Shown: piece after piece, positions 40,801 to 50,320 of the stretch
How the letters are laid out: each line of letters begins with the position of its first letter
Position numbering within the stretch: the first letter of the stretch is position 1
Assembly: GCF_029625315.1 (NCBI RefSeq)
Contig: NZ_CP121110.1
Span: forward strand, 2,861,001 to 2,925,000
Length of the DNA: 64,000 nt
Direction: 5' to 3'
Source: Flavobacterium ginsengisoli
GTDB taxonomy: Bacteria > Bacteroidota > Bacteroidia > Flavobacteriales > Flavobacteriaceae
Position numbers and translations under genes: made by a program
Notes under the pieces: model-generated
What the model was told of the DNA's origin: nothing
The model's input: only the letters and a program-made list of their open reading frames with translations
Databases searched by the model: none

Positions 40801-41703
40801 TTAAACAATGACGGCTATAGTCCTCCAATGCAATTCAAAACTTTAGGAGAAACCATTTTTAGAGGGAATGCTTCTGTAACCAACGGACAATTTGAATTTA
40901 GCTTTGTAGTTCCTAGAGACATTAGAATTCCTGTTGACAATGGAAGAATCAGCTTTTATTCAAAGAAAAATGAGGCATTAGAAAACCAAACAGGATACAA
41001 CAATACGATTAAAATTGGAGGAATTAACGAAAATGCACCCCAAGACAATATAAGTCCAAAAGTGAAGTTATATATGAACGATGAAACTTTTGTATCTGGC
41101 GGAATTACAAACGAATCGCCTTTTCTTTTAGCATTCTTAGAAGATGAAAACGGAATCAATACAGCAAGCGGAATCGGACATGATATTGTTGCTATTTTAG
41201 ATGGAGACGTTAGTAATCCTTATATTTTGAATGATTATTACCAAACAAAATTAGACGATTACACCAACGGAAACCTACGTTTCCCACTCCGAAATTTAGC
41301 CCCTGGTTTACATACAATAAGTTTTACCGCTTGGGATGTTTATAACAACCCTGTGACGAGTGAAATTCAATTTACAGTTGTAGGAGACGATTCCTTAACT
41401 TTATCACACGTTCTTAATTACCCAAATCCTTTTTCTACTTATACGCAATTTTGGTTTTCACATAACAGACCGTATGAACCATTGGAAGTACAAGTGCAGG
41501 TAATGACCATTACAGGAAAAGTGGTTTGGACAAAAAACCAAACTGTTACAACAGAAGGATTTTTATCAAGAGAAATAACATGGGACGGAAGAGATGATTT
41601 TGGCGACAAAATCGGAAAAGGAGTGTATATTTACAAACTGACTGTAAAATCCAATTTAACAAATAAAAAAGCAGAAAAATACGAAAAGCTTGTCATCCTA
41701 TAA
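37864..41703 (+). CDS. porU: type IX secretion signal peptidase PorU (three frameshifts)
   Basis: PorU is the gingipain-like (C25) sortase that removes the C-terminal signal of T9SS cargo at the outer-membrane surface. The corrected length is 1278 residues. A signal peptide (ending SFSQ) leads into a long beta-rich prodomain; the C25 core has NYLGHGGEDGL with the catalytic His near 789 and ITCEFSRFDDPTRPT with the catalytic Cys near 823. The end is a T9SS-type domain (GKGVYIYKLTVKS ... KLVIL). Breaks: an extra A at 38062-38064 (homopolymer), and extra bases at 38342-38347 and 38970-38975, both GCAGCA read as GCAAGCA. It is divergent from gldJ and followed by porV. Confidence 0.93.
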
Positions 41704-41718
41704 TATTATATATATTTG
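41690..41718 (+). promoter_or_regulatory. promoter of porV
   Basis: A -33 TTG at 41690-41692, an 18-base spacer and a -7 TATATTTG at 41711-41718 lie just before porV. Part of it overlaps the end of porU, so porV can be made independently. Confidence 0.6.
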
Positions 41719-41744
41719 CACCACCAAAAACATAAGTCCCATAA

Positions 41745-42950
41745 ATGAAAAAACTATCACTTCTATTAATTTGTATTTTTAGCATTTACAATTCAAGGGC
41801 TCAGGAATCAAGACCAATTGTTACTGGAGTACCTTTTTTACTAGTCGCTGCTGATGCTAGAGCAGCAGGTTTGGCAGACCAAGGTGTCGCTACTTCTGCC
41901 GACGTTTTCTCTCAACAATGGAACCCTGCCAAGTATGCATTTTCAGAAGATGCACAAGGCCTTTCTATTAGCTACACTCCTTATTTAACAGATCTTGCCA
42001 ATGACATCTCATTAGGTCAGATTACGTATTACAACAAAATCAACGAAAAAAGTGCTTTTGCAGGAAGTTTCCGTTATTTCGGTTTTGGAGACATCGAATT
42101 AAGAACTACAGGAGATCCAACTGAGCCTACAAGAACAGTTTCTCCAAACGAATTTGCCTTAGACGGTTCGTACTCTCTTAAATTAAGTGAGAAATTCTCG
42201 ATGGCAGTTGCTGGACGTTTTATTAGTTCAAATTTAAAAGTTGCTTCAGAAGAAGTTGATGCTACATCTGCAAGATCTTTTGCTGTCGATGTTGTCGCTT
42301 TTTATCAATCGGAAGAAATCGCTTACCAAGATTTCAATGGTAGATGGAGAGCTGGAGTTAACTTCCAGAACATGGGGCCAAAAATTAGTTACGACAATGA
42401 TGATATTAGCACAAACTTCTTACCTGCTAATTTAAGATTAGGGGGAGGATTTGATTTTATCTTTGACGACTACAACAAACTTACATTAAGCGCCGAACTT
42501 ACTAAACTTTTAGTTCCAACTCCTCCAGGCATGCAAGCTGCTATCGATGGAAATGGCGATGGAGATTTTGACGATCCTGAAGACATTACACAGCAAGAAG
42601 CTACAGACGCTGCTTACAGAAACTACAATAAAATTGGCTGGTTTGAAGGAATGTTTAAATCTTTTGGAGATGCGCCAGGAGGTTTTAGCGAAGAACTAAA
42701 GGAAATCACGTATAGCCTTGGAGCTGAATATGTTTATCAAGATGCTTTTGCTTTCCGTTTAGGTTACTACCACGAAAGCCCAGAAAAAGGTGCTAAACAA
42801 TTTTTCTCTTTAGGAGCAGGATTTAAATACAACATTATGAAAATTGATGTTTCGTACTTATTCTCAGCATCAAAAATAAAAAACCCTTTAGAAAATACAC
42901 TTCGTTTCTCTTTAACGTTTAACTTTGGCGACAAATACGACACTTATTAA
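41745..42950 (+). CDS. porV: type IX secretion outer-membrane shuttle PorV (LptO)
   Basis: PorV is a FadL-like outer-membrane barrel that takes cargo from the T9SS translocon and delivers it to the PorU sortase complex. The 401 residues start with a signal peptide (ending SRAQ), then GVPFLLVAADARAAGLADQGVATSAD and QQWNPAKYAF, which are hallmark PorV/PorQ segments. LSISYTPYL, the barrel strands and the end NTLRFSLTFNFGDK follow. The frame is intact. A hairpin terminator lies directly after it. The order gldJ, porU, porV matches, from memory, that of Flavobacterium johnsoniae. Confidence 0.94.
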   Translation: MKKLSLLLICIFSIYNSRAQESRPIVTGVPFLLVAADARAAGLADQGVATSADVFSQQWNPAKYAFSEDAQGLSISYTPYLTDLANDISLGQITYYNKINEKSAFAGSFRYFGFGDIELRTTGDPTEPTRTVSPNEFALDGSYSLKLSEKFSMAVAGRFISSNLKVASEEVDATSARSFAVDVVAFYQSEEIAYQDFNGRWRAGVNFQNMGPKISYDNDDISTNFLPANLRLGGGFDFIFDDYNKLTLSAELTKLLVPTPPGMQAAIDGNGDGDFDDPEDITQQEATDAAYRNYNKIGWFEGMFKSFGDAPGGFSEELKEITYSLGAEYVYQDAFAFRLGYYHESPEKGAKQFFSLGAGFKYNIMKIDVSYLFSASKIKNPLENTLRFSLTFNFGDKYDTY

Positions 42951-42978
42951 AGAGAAAAGATCAAAATAAAAACAACTT

Positions 42979-43017
42979 AATCCAAATTCCAGCATTTTAG
43001 GAATTTGGATTTTTTTC
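42979..43017 (+). terminator. terminator after porV
   Basis: AATCCAAATTCC pairs perfectly with GGAATTTGGATT, followed by seven T. Confidence 0.85.
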
Positions 43018-43029
43018 CCTTAAAAACAA

Positions 43030-43513
43030 ATGAAAGAGATCAATATAACAACTTCGTTTACAATATTTGATAATTTAAATGAACTTCCAACCGAAATTCA
43101 AGATTTAATGAATCAAGCGGTTGAAATCAGAAAAAAAGCTTATGCTCCCTATTCTAAGTTCAGAGTTGGCGCTGCTTTACTTTTAGATAACGGAAAAATT
43201 ATTCTAGGTTCTAATCAAGAAAACGCCGCATACCCTTCTGGACTTTGCGCAGAAAGAACTGCAATTTTTTATGCTGGAAGCGCTTATCCAGAAGCAAAAA
43301 TCTTAAAAATGGCAATTACAGCAGACTTCAGACACCAATCAAACCACTGCCCCTATCCCACCATGCGGATCTTGCCGACAATCAATAGCAGAATACGAGA
43401 TAAAACAAGACACACCTATTGAAATCTATTTTATGGGTGAAATTGGTGAAATTTATAAATCATCATCCCTCAAAAATTTACTCCCATTGATGTTTGATAA
43501 AAAGTTCTTGTAA
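43030..43513 (+). CDS. cdd: cytidine deaminase (one frameshift)
   Basis: Cytidine deaminase converts cytidine and deoxycytidine to uridine forms in pyrimidine salvage. The corrected length is 160 residues. KKAYAPYSKFRVGAALLLDNG is the family N-terminal signature, NAAYPSGLCAERTAIFYA carries the catalytic Glu and a zinc Cys, and PCGSCRQSIAEYE carries the two other zinc Cys. An extra C in the run at 43350-43353 breaks the frame just before the PCGSC motif; removing it restores the end FDKKFL and the stop at 43511-43513. It lies 12 bases after the porV terminator. Confidence 0.92.
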
Positions 43514-43563
43514 AAAAAAGCCAAAAAGTATCGTTTTAATTTTAGTTCTTAAATGTAATGTCT

Positions 43564-43571
43564 TATTTTTG
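43564..43571 (+). promoter_or_regulatory. probable -7 box of the pdhA-pdhC operon
   Basis: TATTTTTG matches TAnnTTTG and is followed by a leader of about 95 bases to pdhA. The cdd stop lies 50 bases upstream, so this is a separate transcription unit. Confidence 0.5.
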
Positions 43572-43672
43572 CATCCCGACCTTTCGGGCGCAAATTTGTG
43601 GGAGGAAACTATTTTGCGTTACAGGCACAATAATCGATAACACAAACAACTTTAGCAAAAGAAAGAATTCAG

Positions 43673-44672
43673 ATGAAAGAAGTTACAAAAGAGGTATATT
43701 TAAAGTGGTATGAAGACATGCTACTTTGGAGAAAGTTTGAAGACAAACTTGCGAGCATTATACATTCAACAAAAAGTTAGAGGTTTTCTACACCTATATA
43801 ATGGTCAAGAAGCTGTATTAGCTGGCGCACTGCACGCTATGGATTTGACCAAAGATAAAATGATTACTGCTTACAGAAACCACGTTCAGCCAATTGGTAT
43901 GGGAGTAGATCCTAGAAACGTAATGGCAGAACTTTTAGGAAAAGCAACAGGAACTTCTAAAGGTATGGGAGGTTCTATGCACATTTTCTCTAAAGAACAC
44001 GGTTTTTACGGTGGACATGGAATCGTAGGTGCTCAAATTCCTGTAGGAGCTGGTATTGCTTTTGCAGACAAATATTTCAACACTGGCGGTGTTACCATGA
44101 CTTACTTTGGTGATGGTGCTGCTAGACAAGGTTCTCTTCACGAAGCTTTCAACATGGCTATGTTATGGAAACTTCCAGTTGTATTTATCGTTGAAAACAA
44201 TGGTTACGCAATGGGAACTTCTGTAGAAAGAACTGCAAACCATACTGACATCTGGAAATTAGGTTTAGGTTACGAAATGCCTTGTGGACCTGTTGACGGA
44301 ATGAACCCAGTAAAAGTTGCTGAAGCTATGCACGAAGCTATTGAAAGAGCGCGTCGCGGAGACGGACCAACTTTCCTTGAAATGAAAACGTACCGTTACA
44401 GAGGACACTCTATGTCTGATGCACAATTATACCGTTCTAAAGAAGAAGTTGAAGAGTACAAAAAAATCGACCCAATTACTCAGGTTTTAGACGTAATCTT
44501 GGATCAAAAATATGCTACTCAAGAAGAAATTGATGTAATTGACCAAAAAGTTAAAGACTTAGTTGAAGAGTGTGCGAAATTCGCTGAAGAATCTCCATAC
44601 CCAGACTTACAACAATTATACGATGTAGTATACGCACAAGAAGACTATCCATTTACACCTCATAAATTATAA
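43673..44672 (+). CDS. pdhA: pyruvate dehydrogenase E1 component alpha subunit (one frameshift)
   Basis: E1 alpha binds thiamine diphosphate and, with E1 beta, decarboxylates pyruvate and acetylates the E2 lipoyl groups. From the ATG at 43673 the corrected product has 332 residues: [63 protein letters not shown], the ThDP motif GDGAARQGSLHEAFNMA ending in VENNGYAMGTS, and YRYRGHSMSD with the phosphorylation-loop serine position. One extra base at 43751-43756 (GCGAGC) splits it after EDKLA. pdhC starts five bases later. No E1 beta gene is seen here; it must lie elsewhere. Confidence 0.95.
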
Positions 44673-44677
44673 GAATT

Positions 44678-46318
44678 ATGGCAATTAAAGTAACTATGCC
44701 TCGTTTGAGCGATACAATGACGGAAGGAACGGTAGCAACTTGGCTTAAAAAAGTAGGCGACAAAGTTAGCGAAGGAGATATCCTTGCTGAAATTGAAACA
44801 GACAAAGCAACAATGGAGTTCGAATCTTTTAACGAAGGAACTCTTTTACATATCGGAATTCAAGCGGGAGAAACCGCTCCTGTTGATTCATTATTAGCAA
44901 TCATTGGTAAAGAAGGAGAAGATATTTCTGCTCTTTTAGCCGGTGGTGATGCTCCTGCTGCCGAAGCTCCAAAAGCGGATGCTCCTGCTGCTGAAGCAAA
45001 AACTGAAACTGCTGCTCCTGCAAAAGCGGCGACTGAATTGCCTAAAGGAGTTGTTGTTGTAACAATGCCTCGTTTGAGCGATACCATGACTGAAGGTACA
45101 GTCGCTAGCTGGTTGAAAAAAGTTGGTGATGCTGTTGCTGAAGGCGATATCTTAGCAGAAATTGAAACAGACAAAGCTACTATGGAGTTTGAGTCTTTCA
45201 ATGCTGGAACATTATTATACATTGGAATTCAAGAAGGAAATACTGCGCCTGTTGACAGCTTATTAGCGATCATTGGACCTGCAGGAACTGACATCTCTGG
45301 AATTGCTGAAAATTATACTGCTGGAGGCGCTGCCACTGCAAGTGCTCCTGCTGCTGAAGAAAAAACTGCACCTGCTGCTGAAAAAGCACCAGAAGCCGTT
45401 GCTGAAACTTCAAACGGAGGAAGAATTTTAGCTTCACCTTTAGCTAAAAAAATCGCTTCTGATAAAGGAATTCAATTAAGTCAAGTTAAAGGATCTGGAG
45501 AAAACGGACGTATCGTAAAAAGCGATATCGAAAACTTTACTCCATCTGCTCAAGCACAAACTTCTGCTGCGGCACCAGCTGCTAAACAAGAAGCATCTGC
45601 TCCTGCTGCACCAAAAGTATTCGTTCCTGCTGGAGAAGTTTACACAGAAGAGATCAAAAACTCTCAAATGCGTAAAATCATTGCAAAACGTCTTTCTGAA
45701 TCTTTATTCACTGCACCTCACTATAACTTAGTGATCGAAGTAAGTATGGACGAAGCAATGCAAGCTAGAGCTGCTATCAATAGCGTTCCAGATACAAAAG
45801 TATCTTTCAACGATATGGTAATCAAAGCTTGTGCTTTAGCATTGAAAAAACACCCAAAAATCAACTCTACTTGGAAAGAAGATGCAATCATCATCAACCA
45901 CCACGTAAACATTGGTGTTGCTGTAGCTGTTGAAGACGGATTAGTAGTTCCTGTATTGAAATTTACAGATGCTATGAGTTTATCTCAAATTGGCGGTTCA
46001 GTAAGAGATCTTGCTGGAAGAGCTAAAAACAAAAAACTTGGACCACAAGAAATGGAAGGAAGTACTTTTACAGTATCTAACCTTGGTATGTTTGGTATTA
46101 CTGAATTTAATTCAATCATCAACCAGCCAAACTCTGCAATCCTTTCTGTAGGTGCAATTGTTGAGAAACCAGTAGTTAAAAACGGTCAAATCGTAGTTGG
46201 AAACACAATGATGTTATCATTAGCTTGTGACCACAGAACTATTGACGGTGCAACTGGAGCTCAGTTCTTACAAACATTAAAACAATACATCGAAAGCCCA
46301 GTTACAATGTTGGCATAA
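44678..46318 (+). CDS. pdhC: dihydrolipoamide acetyltransferase (E2) with two lipoyl domains
   Basis: The E2 core protein of pyruvate dehydrogenase transfers acetyl from lipoyl to CoA. The 546 residues contain two near-identical lipoyl domains (about 1-75 and 125-200), each with the lipoylated Lys in ETDKATMEF (Lys43 and about Lys171), joined by Ala/Pro/Glu-rich flexible linkers. A peripheral subunit-binding domain follows (about 250-285, ASPLAKKIASDKGI), then the catalytic domain ending with the active-site CDHRTIDGATGAQFL. The frame is intact even though the linkers contain many GCTGC words, which shows that only some such sites are hit by the indel pattern. A strong terminator follows. Confidence 0.96.
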   Translation: MAIKVTMPRLSDTMTEGTVATWLKKVGDKVSEGDILAEIETDKATMEFESFNEGTLLHIGIQAGETAPVDSLLAIIGKEGEDISALLAGGDAPAAEAPKADAPAAEAKTETAAPAKAATELPKGVVVVTMPRLSDTMTEGTVASWLKKVGDAVAEGDILAEIETDKATMEFESFNAGTLLYIGIQEGNTAPVDSLLAIIGPAGTDISGIAENYTAGGAATASAPAAEEKTAPAAEKAPEAVAETSNGGRILASPLAKKIASDKGIQLSQVKGSGENGRIVKSDIENFTPSAQAQTSAAAPAAKQEASAPAAPKVFVPAGEVYTEEIKNSQMRKIIAKRLSESLFTAPHYNLVIEVSMDEAMQARAAINSVPDTKVSFNDMVIKACALALKKHPKINSTWKEDAIIINHHVNIGVAVAVEDGLVVPVLKFTDAMSLSQIGGSVRDLAGRAKNKKLGPQEMEGSTFTVSNLGMFGITEFNSIINQPNSAILSVGAIVEKPVVKNGQIVVGNTMMLSLACDHRTIDGATGAQFLQTLKQYIESPVTMLA

Positions 46319-46340
46319 TCGTTGTTAATTTTATAATTAA

Positions 46341-46374
46341 ATCCCGTTTTGTTTATTCAAAACGGGATTTTTTG
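46341..46374 (+). terminator. terminator after pdhC
   Basis: ATCCCGTTTT pairs with AAAACGGGAT around an eight-base loop and is followed by a T run. Confidence 0.88.
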
Positions 46375-46409
46375 TTTAATTTTCATCCTCAAATTCAAAA
46401 CCTCACAAA

Positions 46410-48259
46410 ATGAAGAAACTAATTCTTGTCGCTTTATTTCTGACAGCAATTGCTTGCCAGAAAAAAGAGCAAACAGAAAAAACAGCTGCCGTTACAGACG
46501 AACACAGTTACTCTAAACCAGAACTTGCTGTAGCAAAACATCTTGACCTTGATATTAAAGTTGATTTTGACACTCAGACTATTTCAGGAAAAGCATCTTG
46601 GACAATTGACAACATCAGTAAAGGAAACGAAATTATTTTCGACGAAAACACTTTAAATATTACAAAAGTAACTTTAGGAGATGATGAAAAAGAAACCAAA
46701 TTTGAGCTTGGAAAAGACACTGAATTTCATGGCAAACCACTTCATATCACAATCGAACCAAATACAACCAAAGTAAACATTTATTACAGCACCACTAAAG
46801 ATGCTGTAGCTTTACAATGGTTAAAACCAGAACAAACTGCAGACAAAAAGAAACCTTTTGTTTTCTCTCAAGGCGAAAGTGTTTGGTCACGCACTTGGAT
46901 CCCTTGTCAAGATTCTCCAGGAATTCGTTTTACTTACAATGCAAAAGTTACCGTTCCTAAAGATTTATTGGCGGTTATGAGCGCTGTAAATCCGCAGAAG
47001 AAAAATGACACTGGAGTTTATACTTTCAAACAAGACAAAGCAATCCCTTCTTATTTAATGGCAATTGCCGTTGGAGATATCGAATTCCAAGCAATCGACA
47101 ACAGAACTGGAGTTTATGCAGAACCATCTGTTCTAAAAAGTGCCGCTTATGAATTTGCCGAACTTGGAAAAATGGTAAATGCTTGCAGAAAAATTATATG
47201 GACCTTACAGATGGGGACGTTATGATGTTTTGGTTTTGCCTCCAAGTTTCCCTTATGGCGGAATGGAGAATCCAAACCTGACTTTCTTAACTCCGGGAGT
47301 AATTGCTGGAGATCGTTCACTTACGAGTTTGCTTGCACACGAATTAGGTCATAGCTGGAGCGGAAACTTGGTTACAAATGCTACATGGGATGATATTTGG
47401 TTAAACGAAGGATTTACTACTTACGTTGAGCACAGAATTGGAGAAGCAATTTTTGGCAAAAAAGAATTTGATATGCAGAATGTTATCACCAACAAAGAAT
47501 TGATTGATAATGTTGCTGAATACGGAGATACAAATCCAGACACAAGATTAAAAGTTAGTTTGACAGGAAGAAATCCTGACGACGGAATCAGCATGATTCC
47601 TTATGTAAAAGGATATGCTTTTTTAAGAGTTATTGAAAATGCCGTTGGGCGCGATAAATTTGATCCGTTTATCAAGAATTATTTCGATTCTCATGCTTTC
47701 CAATCTATCACAACAGAAGATTTCGTTAAATACATCAATGAAAATCTTATTAAAGGCGACAAAACTTTAGCAGATAAAATTCAATTAGACAACTGGATTT
47801 ACAAACCAGGAATTCCTTCAAATATTGTTCCAGTAAGTTCAGCTGACTTTGATGCTATCGATGCTATCCAAAAAAGCTGGAGAGAAACTGGCGTTGCAGG
47901 TTTGAGTAAAAAAATCACAACTACTGCAGAAAAACAGCATTTTATTGACCATCTTCCTGCTGATATTACTGTAAAGGAAATGGGAGCAATTGATAAAGAA
48001 TTCAACTTTACTAAGGGCGGTAATTTCATTATTAAACGCCAATGGTTTGTTCAAGCAATTCGTCATCAATACAAAGCTGCCGATCCTGCAATTGAACAAT
48101 TTTTAATTGGAAGCAAGCAGAACCGGCTCTATCATGATGCTTTATAAAGAAATGGCTAAAACTCCAGAAGGAAAGGTTTGGGCTAAAAAAGTTTTTGATA
48201 AAGCTAAATCTGGTTATCACGCGACGACAATTCAAGATGCTGCAAGTGTTTTGAAATAG
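46410..48259 (+). CDS. M1-family aminopeptidase lipoprotein (two frameshifts)
   Basis: The corrected product has 615 residues with a lipidated Cys16 (TAIACQKKE), so it is a membrane-anchored zinc aminopeptidase of the leukotriene A4 hydrolase-like branch. Order: N-terminal sandwich (VDFDTQTISGKASW), substrate-binding PYGGMENPNLTFL, zinc site HELGHSWSGN near residue 310, third ligand in NEGFTTYVEHR, then an alpha-helical C-terminal domain typical of LTA4H. Two extra bases break it: at 47181-47186 (GCTGCA read as GCTTGCA in VNAAEKLYGPYRWG) and at 48113-48118 (GCAGC read as GCAAGC). Correction leads to QDAASVLK and the stop at 48257-48259. Followed by a terminator. Confidence 0.92.
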
Positions 48260-48286
48260 TTTTTTCAAGATTATAACTCTAAAAAA

Positions 48287-48319
48287 GAGGCTGTTCTTTA
48301 GGAACAGCCTCTTTTTTTT
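48287..48319 (+). terminator. terminator after the M1 peptidase gene
   Basis: GAGGCTGTTC pairs perfectly with GAACAGCCTC around a five-base loop, with nine T after it. Confidence 0.9.
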
Positions 48320-48332
48320 TACGCCTTATTTG

Positions 48333-48430
48333 TCATTTCGACGAAGGAGAAATCTTCACAAGAAGCTCGACAAAGATCGGATTCTCATTACGGAGTTACT
48401 CGCGAAGATTTCTCCTTCGTCGAAATGACA
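48333..48430. repeat. dispersed hairpin repeat, copy 2
   Basis: 22-base inverted arms (48335-48356 and 48405-48426) are identical to those of the copy at 8755-8853. The middle differs at a handful of positions. It lies in the 470-base gap before the AhpD-like gene. Confidence 0.85.
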
Positions 48431-48521
48431 AGATTGTGTTAATTGTTTGCAGAATTTCTAAGTGTGATCCTTTCTTCGTCAGGATGACAAACTATTGTAA
48501 AACAATCTTATAAAAATGAGA

Positions 48522-48603
48522 GTCCTAGCCCAGATAGAAGTGGAAATCCTTTTGTGCCGGGGTTCGGCACAAAAGATTGGAACGGATAGCGGGAAATAGC
48601 TCC
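48522..48603. repeat. intergenic hairpin repeat, copy B
   Basis: CTTTTGTGCCG (48549-48559) pairs with CGGCACAAAAG (48565-48575), flanked by GATAGAAG and GGATAGCGGG. Read on the other strand, the outer words CCCGCTATCC and TTCTATC match the block at 4511-4630. Confidence 0.5.
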
Positions 48604-48729
48604 CAAAAAACAGCGGGGAAAATTATCCATCATATAGCGTACATTCTCCATGTTTTAAAATCTGCAATCGTCGCAACTTTGTAATGTCAAAAGACAACAA
48701 CAAATAACAACTTTAAAAAATTAAATAAA

Positions 48730-49261
48730 ATGACACGATTAACAGCTTTAAACCCAGAAGAAGTAACAGGAAAAACTAAAGATTTATTCAATGCAGTTCA
48801 GGCAAAATTAGGCGTTGTTCCAAACATGATGAGAACAATGGGAAATTCGCCAGCAGTTCTTGAAGGATATTTAAATTTAAGCGGTGCTTTAAGCCACGGA
48901 AAATTAAGCGCAAAAACGGGAGAATTAATTGCTTTAGCAGTTTCAGAAAGCAATTCTTGCGACTACTGTTTAGCCGCGCACACTTTTATTGGAGAGAAAT
49001 TAGTTAAAGCAGATCCAGCAGTTTTAAAAGTCTGCTAGATTAGGAAAGTCTGACGATGCCAAAACAGAAGCCATTTTGCAATTGGCCAAAACTCTTATTA
49101 GTAAAAATGGTTTAGTAAACGACGAGGATGTAAACAAAGCTAAAAACGCAGGAGTTGCAGATGCTGAAATTGCAGAAACTATCGGACATGTAGCTTTAAA
49201 CGTACTAACCAACTACTTTAACAACGTAGCAAAAACAGAAATTGACTTTCCAACAGTATAA
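48730..49261 (+). CDS. carboxymuconolactone decarboxylase/AhpD-like protein (one frameshift)
   Basis: The corrected product has 176 residues. The redox CxxC with its helper His is visible in SNSCDYCLAAHTFIGEKL, the AhpD signature, so a thiol peroxidase-linked or alkylhydroperoxidase-type activity is more likely than decarboxylation. KLGVVPNMMRTMGNSPAVLEGYL is the typical peroxidase-related N-terminal segment. An extra T at 49030-49035 (GCTGCT read as GTCTGCT) creates a false stop after VLK; the rest continues ARLGKSDDAKTEAIL to FPTV. The AraC-type gene following it in the same direction suggests local control. Confidence 0.88.
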
Positions 49262-49355
49262 TTAAAAAGTATACATTCACTATAACAAGAATCAATATGT
49301 AAAGATAGTTGTGAATTTATTTCATGACTATCTTTACTTTCAAAAACCAAATAAT

Positions 49356-50234
49356 ATGAGTTCGCAACAAGTTTTTACTTTAATAAATCCGCAAAATGGC
49401 AATTTAGCTTTCAAGATACTTTCTTTTGACGACAACAGTCATTTTGATCATTTACAGCGAAACAATTATTACTCGCTAATTTGGGTCACCAAAGGAAAAG
49501 GCAAGGTAAAAGCCGATTTTGCCGAACATCATTTTGAAGAAAATTCACTTCTCGCCTTTTCACCTTATCAGCCATTTATGCTTTGTGTAAACGAACCAAT
49601 CGAAGGAATTGCCATTCATTTTCATCCTGATTTTTATTGCATTCACATGCATCAAAAAGAAGTTTCTTGCAATGGCGTTTTGTTCAATAATATTTATCAA
49701 CCTCCTTATGTAAAGGTTACTGAACAAGCATCACTAACTTTCAATATGGTTATTGACCAAATGAAAACTGAAATTCAAAATGCAGAATTGGCACAATATG
49801 AATTGCTTATTTCTTATTTGAAAATCTTTTTAATTACAGCTTCAAGGCTAAAAACCGAACAACTAGAAGAAATGAAATCGATTCCAGATTCGAAAGAACC
49901 TATTATTCTTCAAAATCTAAAAGATGCGATCGAACTAAATTTCAAAACCAAACATTCAGCAGGAAATTATGCCGAATTACTGAATATTTCTCCTAAAGCT
50001 TTGGCTAAATTATCTAAGAATTATTTCAATAAAACGTTGACAGATTTAATTTCAGAAAGAATTATTATTGAAGCTAAAAGAGAATTATATCTAACCAACA
50101 AAACGGTTAAAGAAATTGCATATGAGTTAGGTTACGATGACGAACATTATTTTAGTCGTTTCTTTAAAACCAATGCCGATGTTTCGCCACAAATTTATCG
50201 TGAAACAGTAGGTTTTGGAAAAATGGAAGCTTAG
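49356..50234 (+). CDS. AraC-family transcriptional regulator
   Basis: From the ATG at 49356 the product has 292 residues (a GTG further upstream is possible but adds an unlikely extension). The N-terminal cupin-like sensor (about 1-150: YYSLIWVTKGKGKVKADF, FSPYQPFMLCVNEPIEGIAIHFHPDFYCIHMH) contains several His and Cys that might bind a ligand or metal. The C-terminal double helix-turn-helix has LLNISPKALAKLSKNYF and VKEIAYELGYDDEHYFSRFFKTN followed by SPQIYRE. It lies 95 bases after the AhpD-like gene, which is its probable target. Confidence 0.88.
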   Translation: MSSQQVFTLINPQNGNLAFKILSFDDNSHFDHLQRNNYYSLIWVTKGKGKVKADFAEHHFEENSLLAFSPYQPFMLCVNEPIEGIAIHFHPDFYCIHMHQKEVSCNGVLFNNIYQPPYVKVTEQASLTFNMVIDQMKTEIQNAELAQYELLISYLKIFLITASRLKTEQLEEMKSIPDSKEPIILQNLKDAIELNFKTKHSAGNYAELLNISPKALAKLSKNYFNKTLTDLISERIIIEAKRELYLTNKTVKEIAYELGYDDEHYFSRFFKTNADVSPQIYRETVGFGKMEA

Positions 50235-50320
50235 TTTAAAGTCTCAGTTTACTGATTATTGTGAACTGTTCTGATTACTTATTTTTCGCTTCAATCCATT
50301 TTGACATGTACATCGTACTT

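Noticed and set aside
43340..43360. Phase variation by the C run in cdd
   Set aside because: The run is only four bases, too short for contingency-type switching, and cdd is not a gene where switching makes sense.
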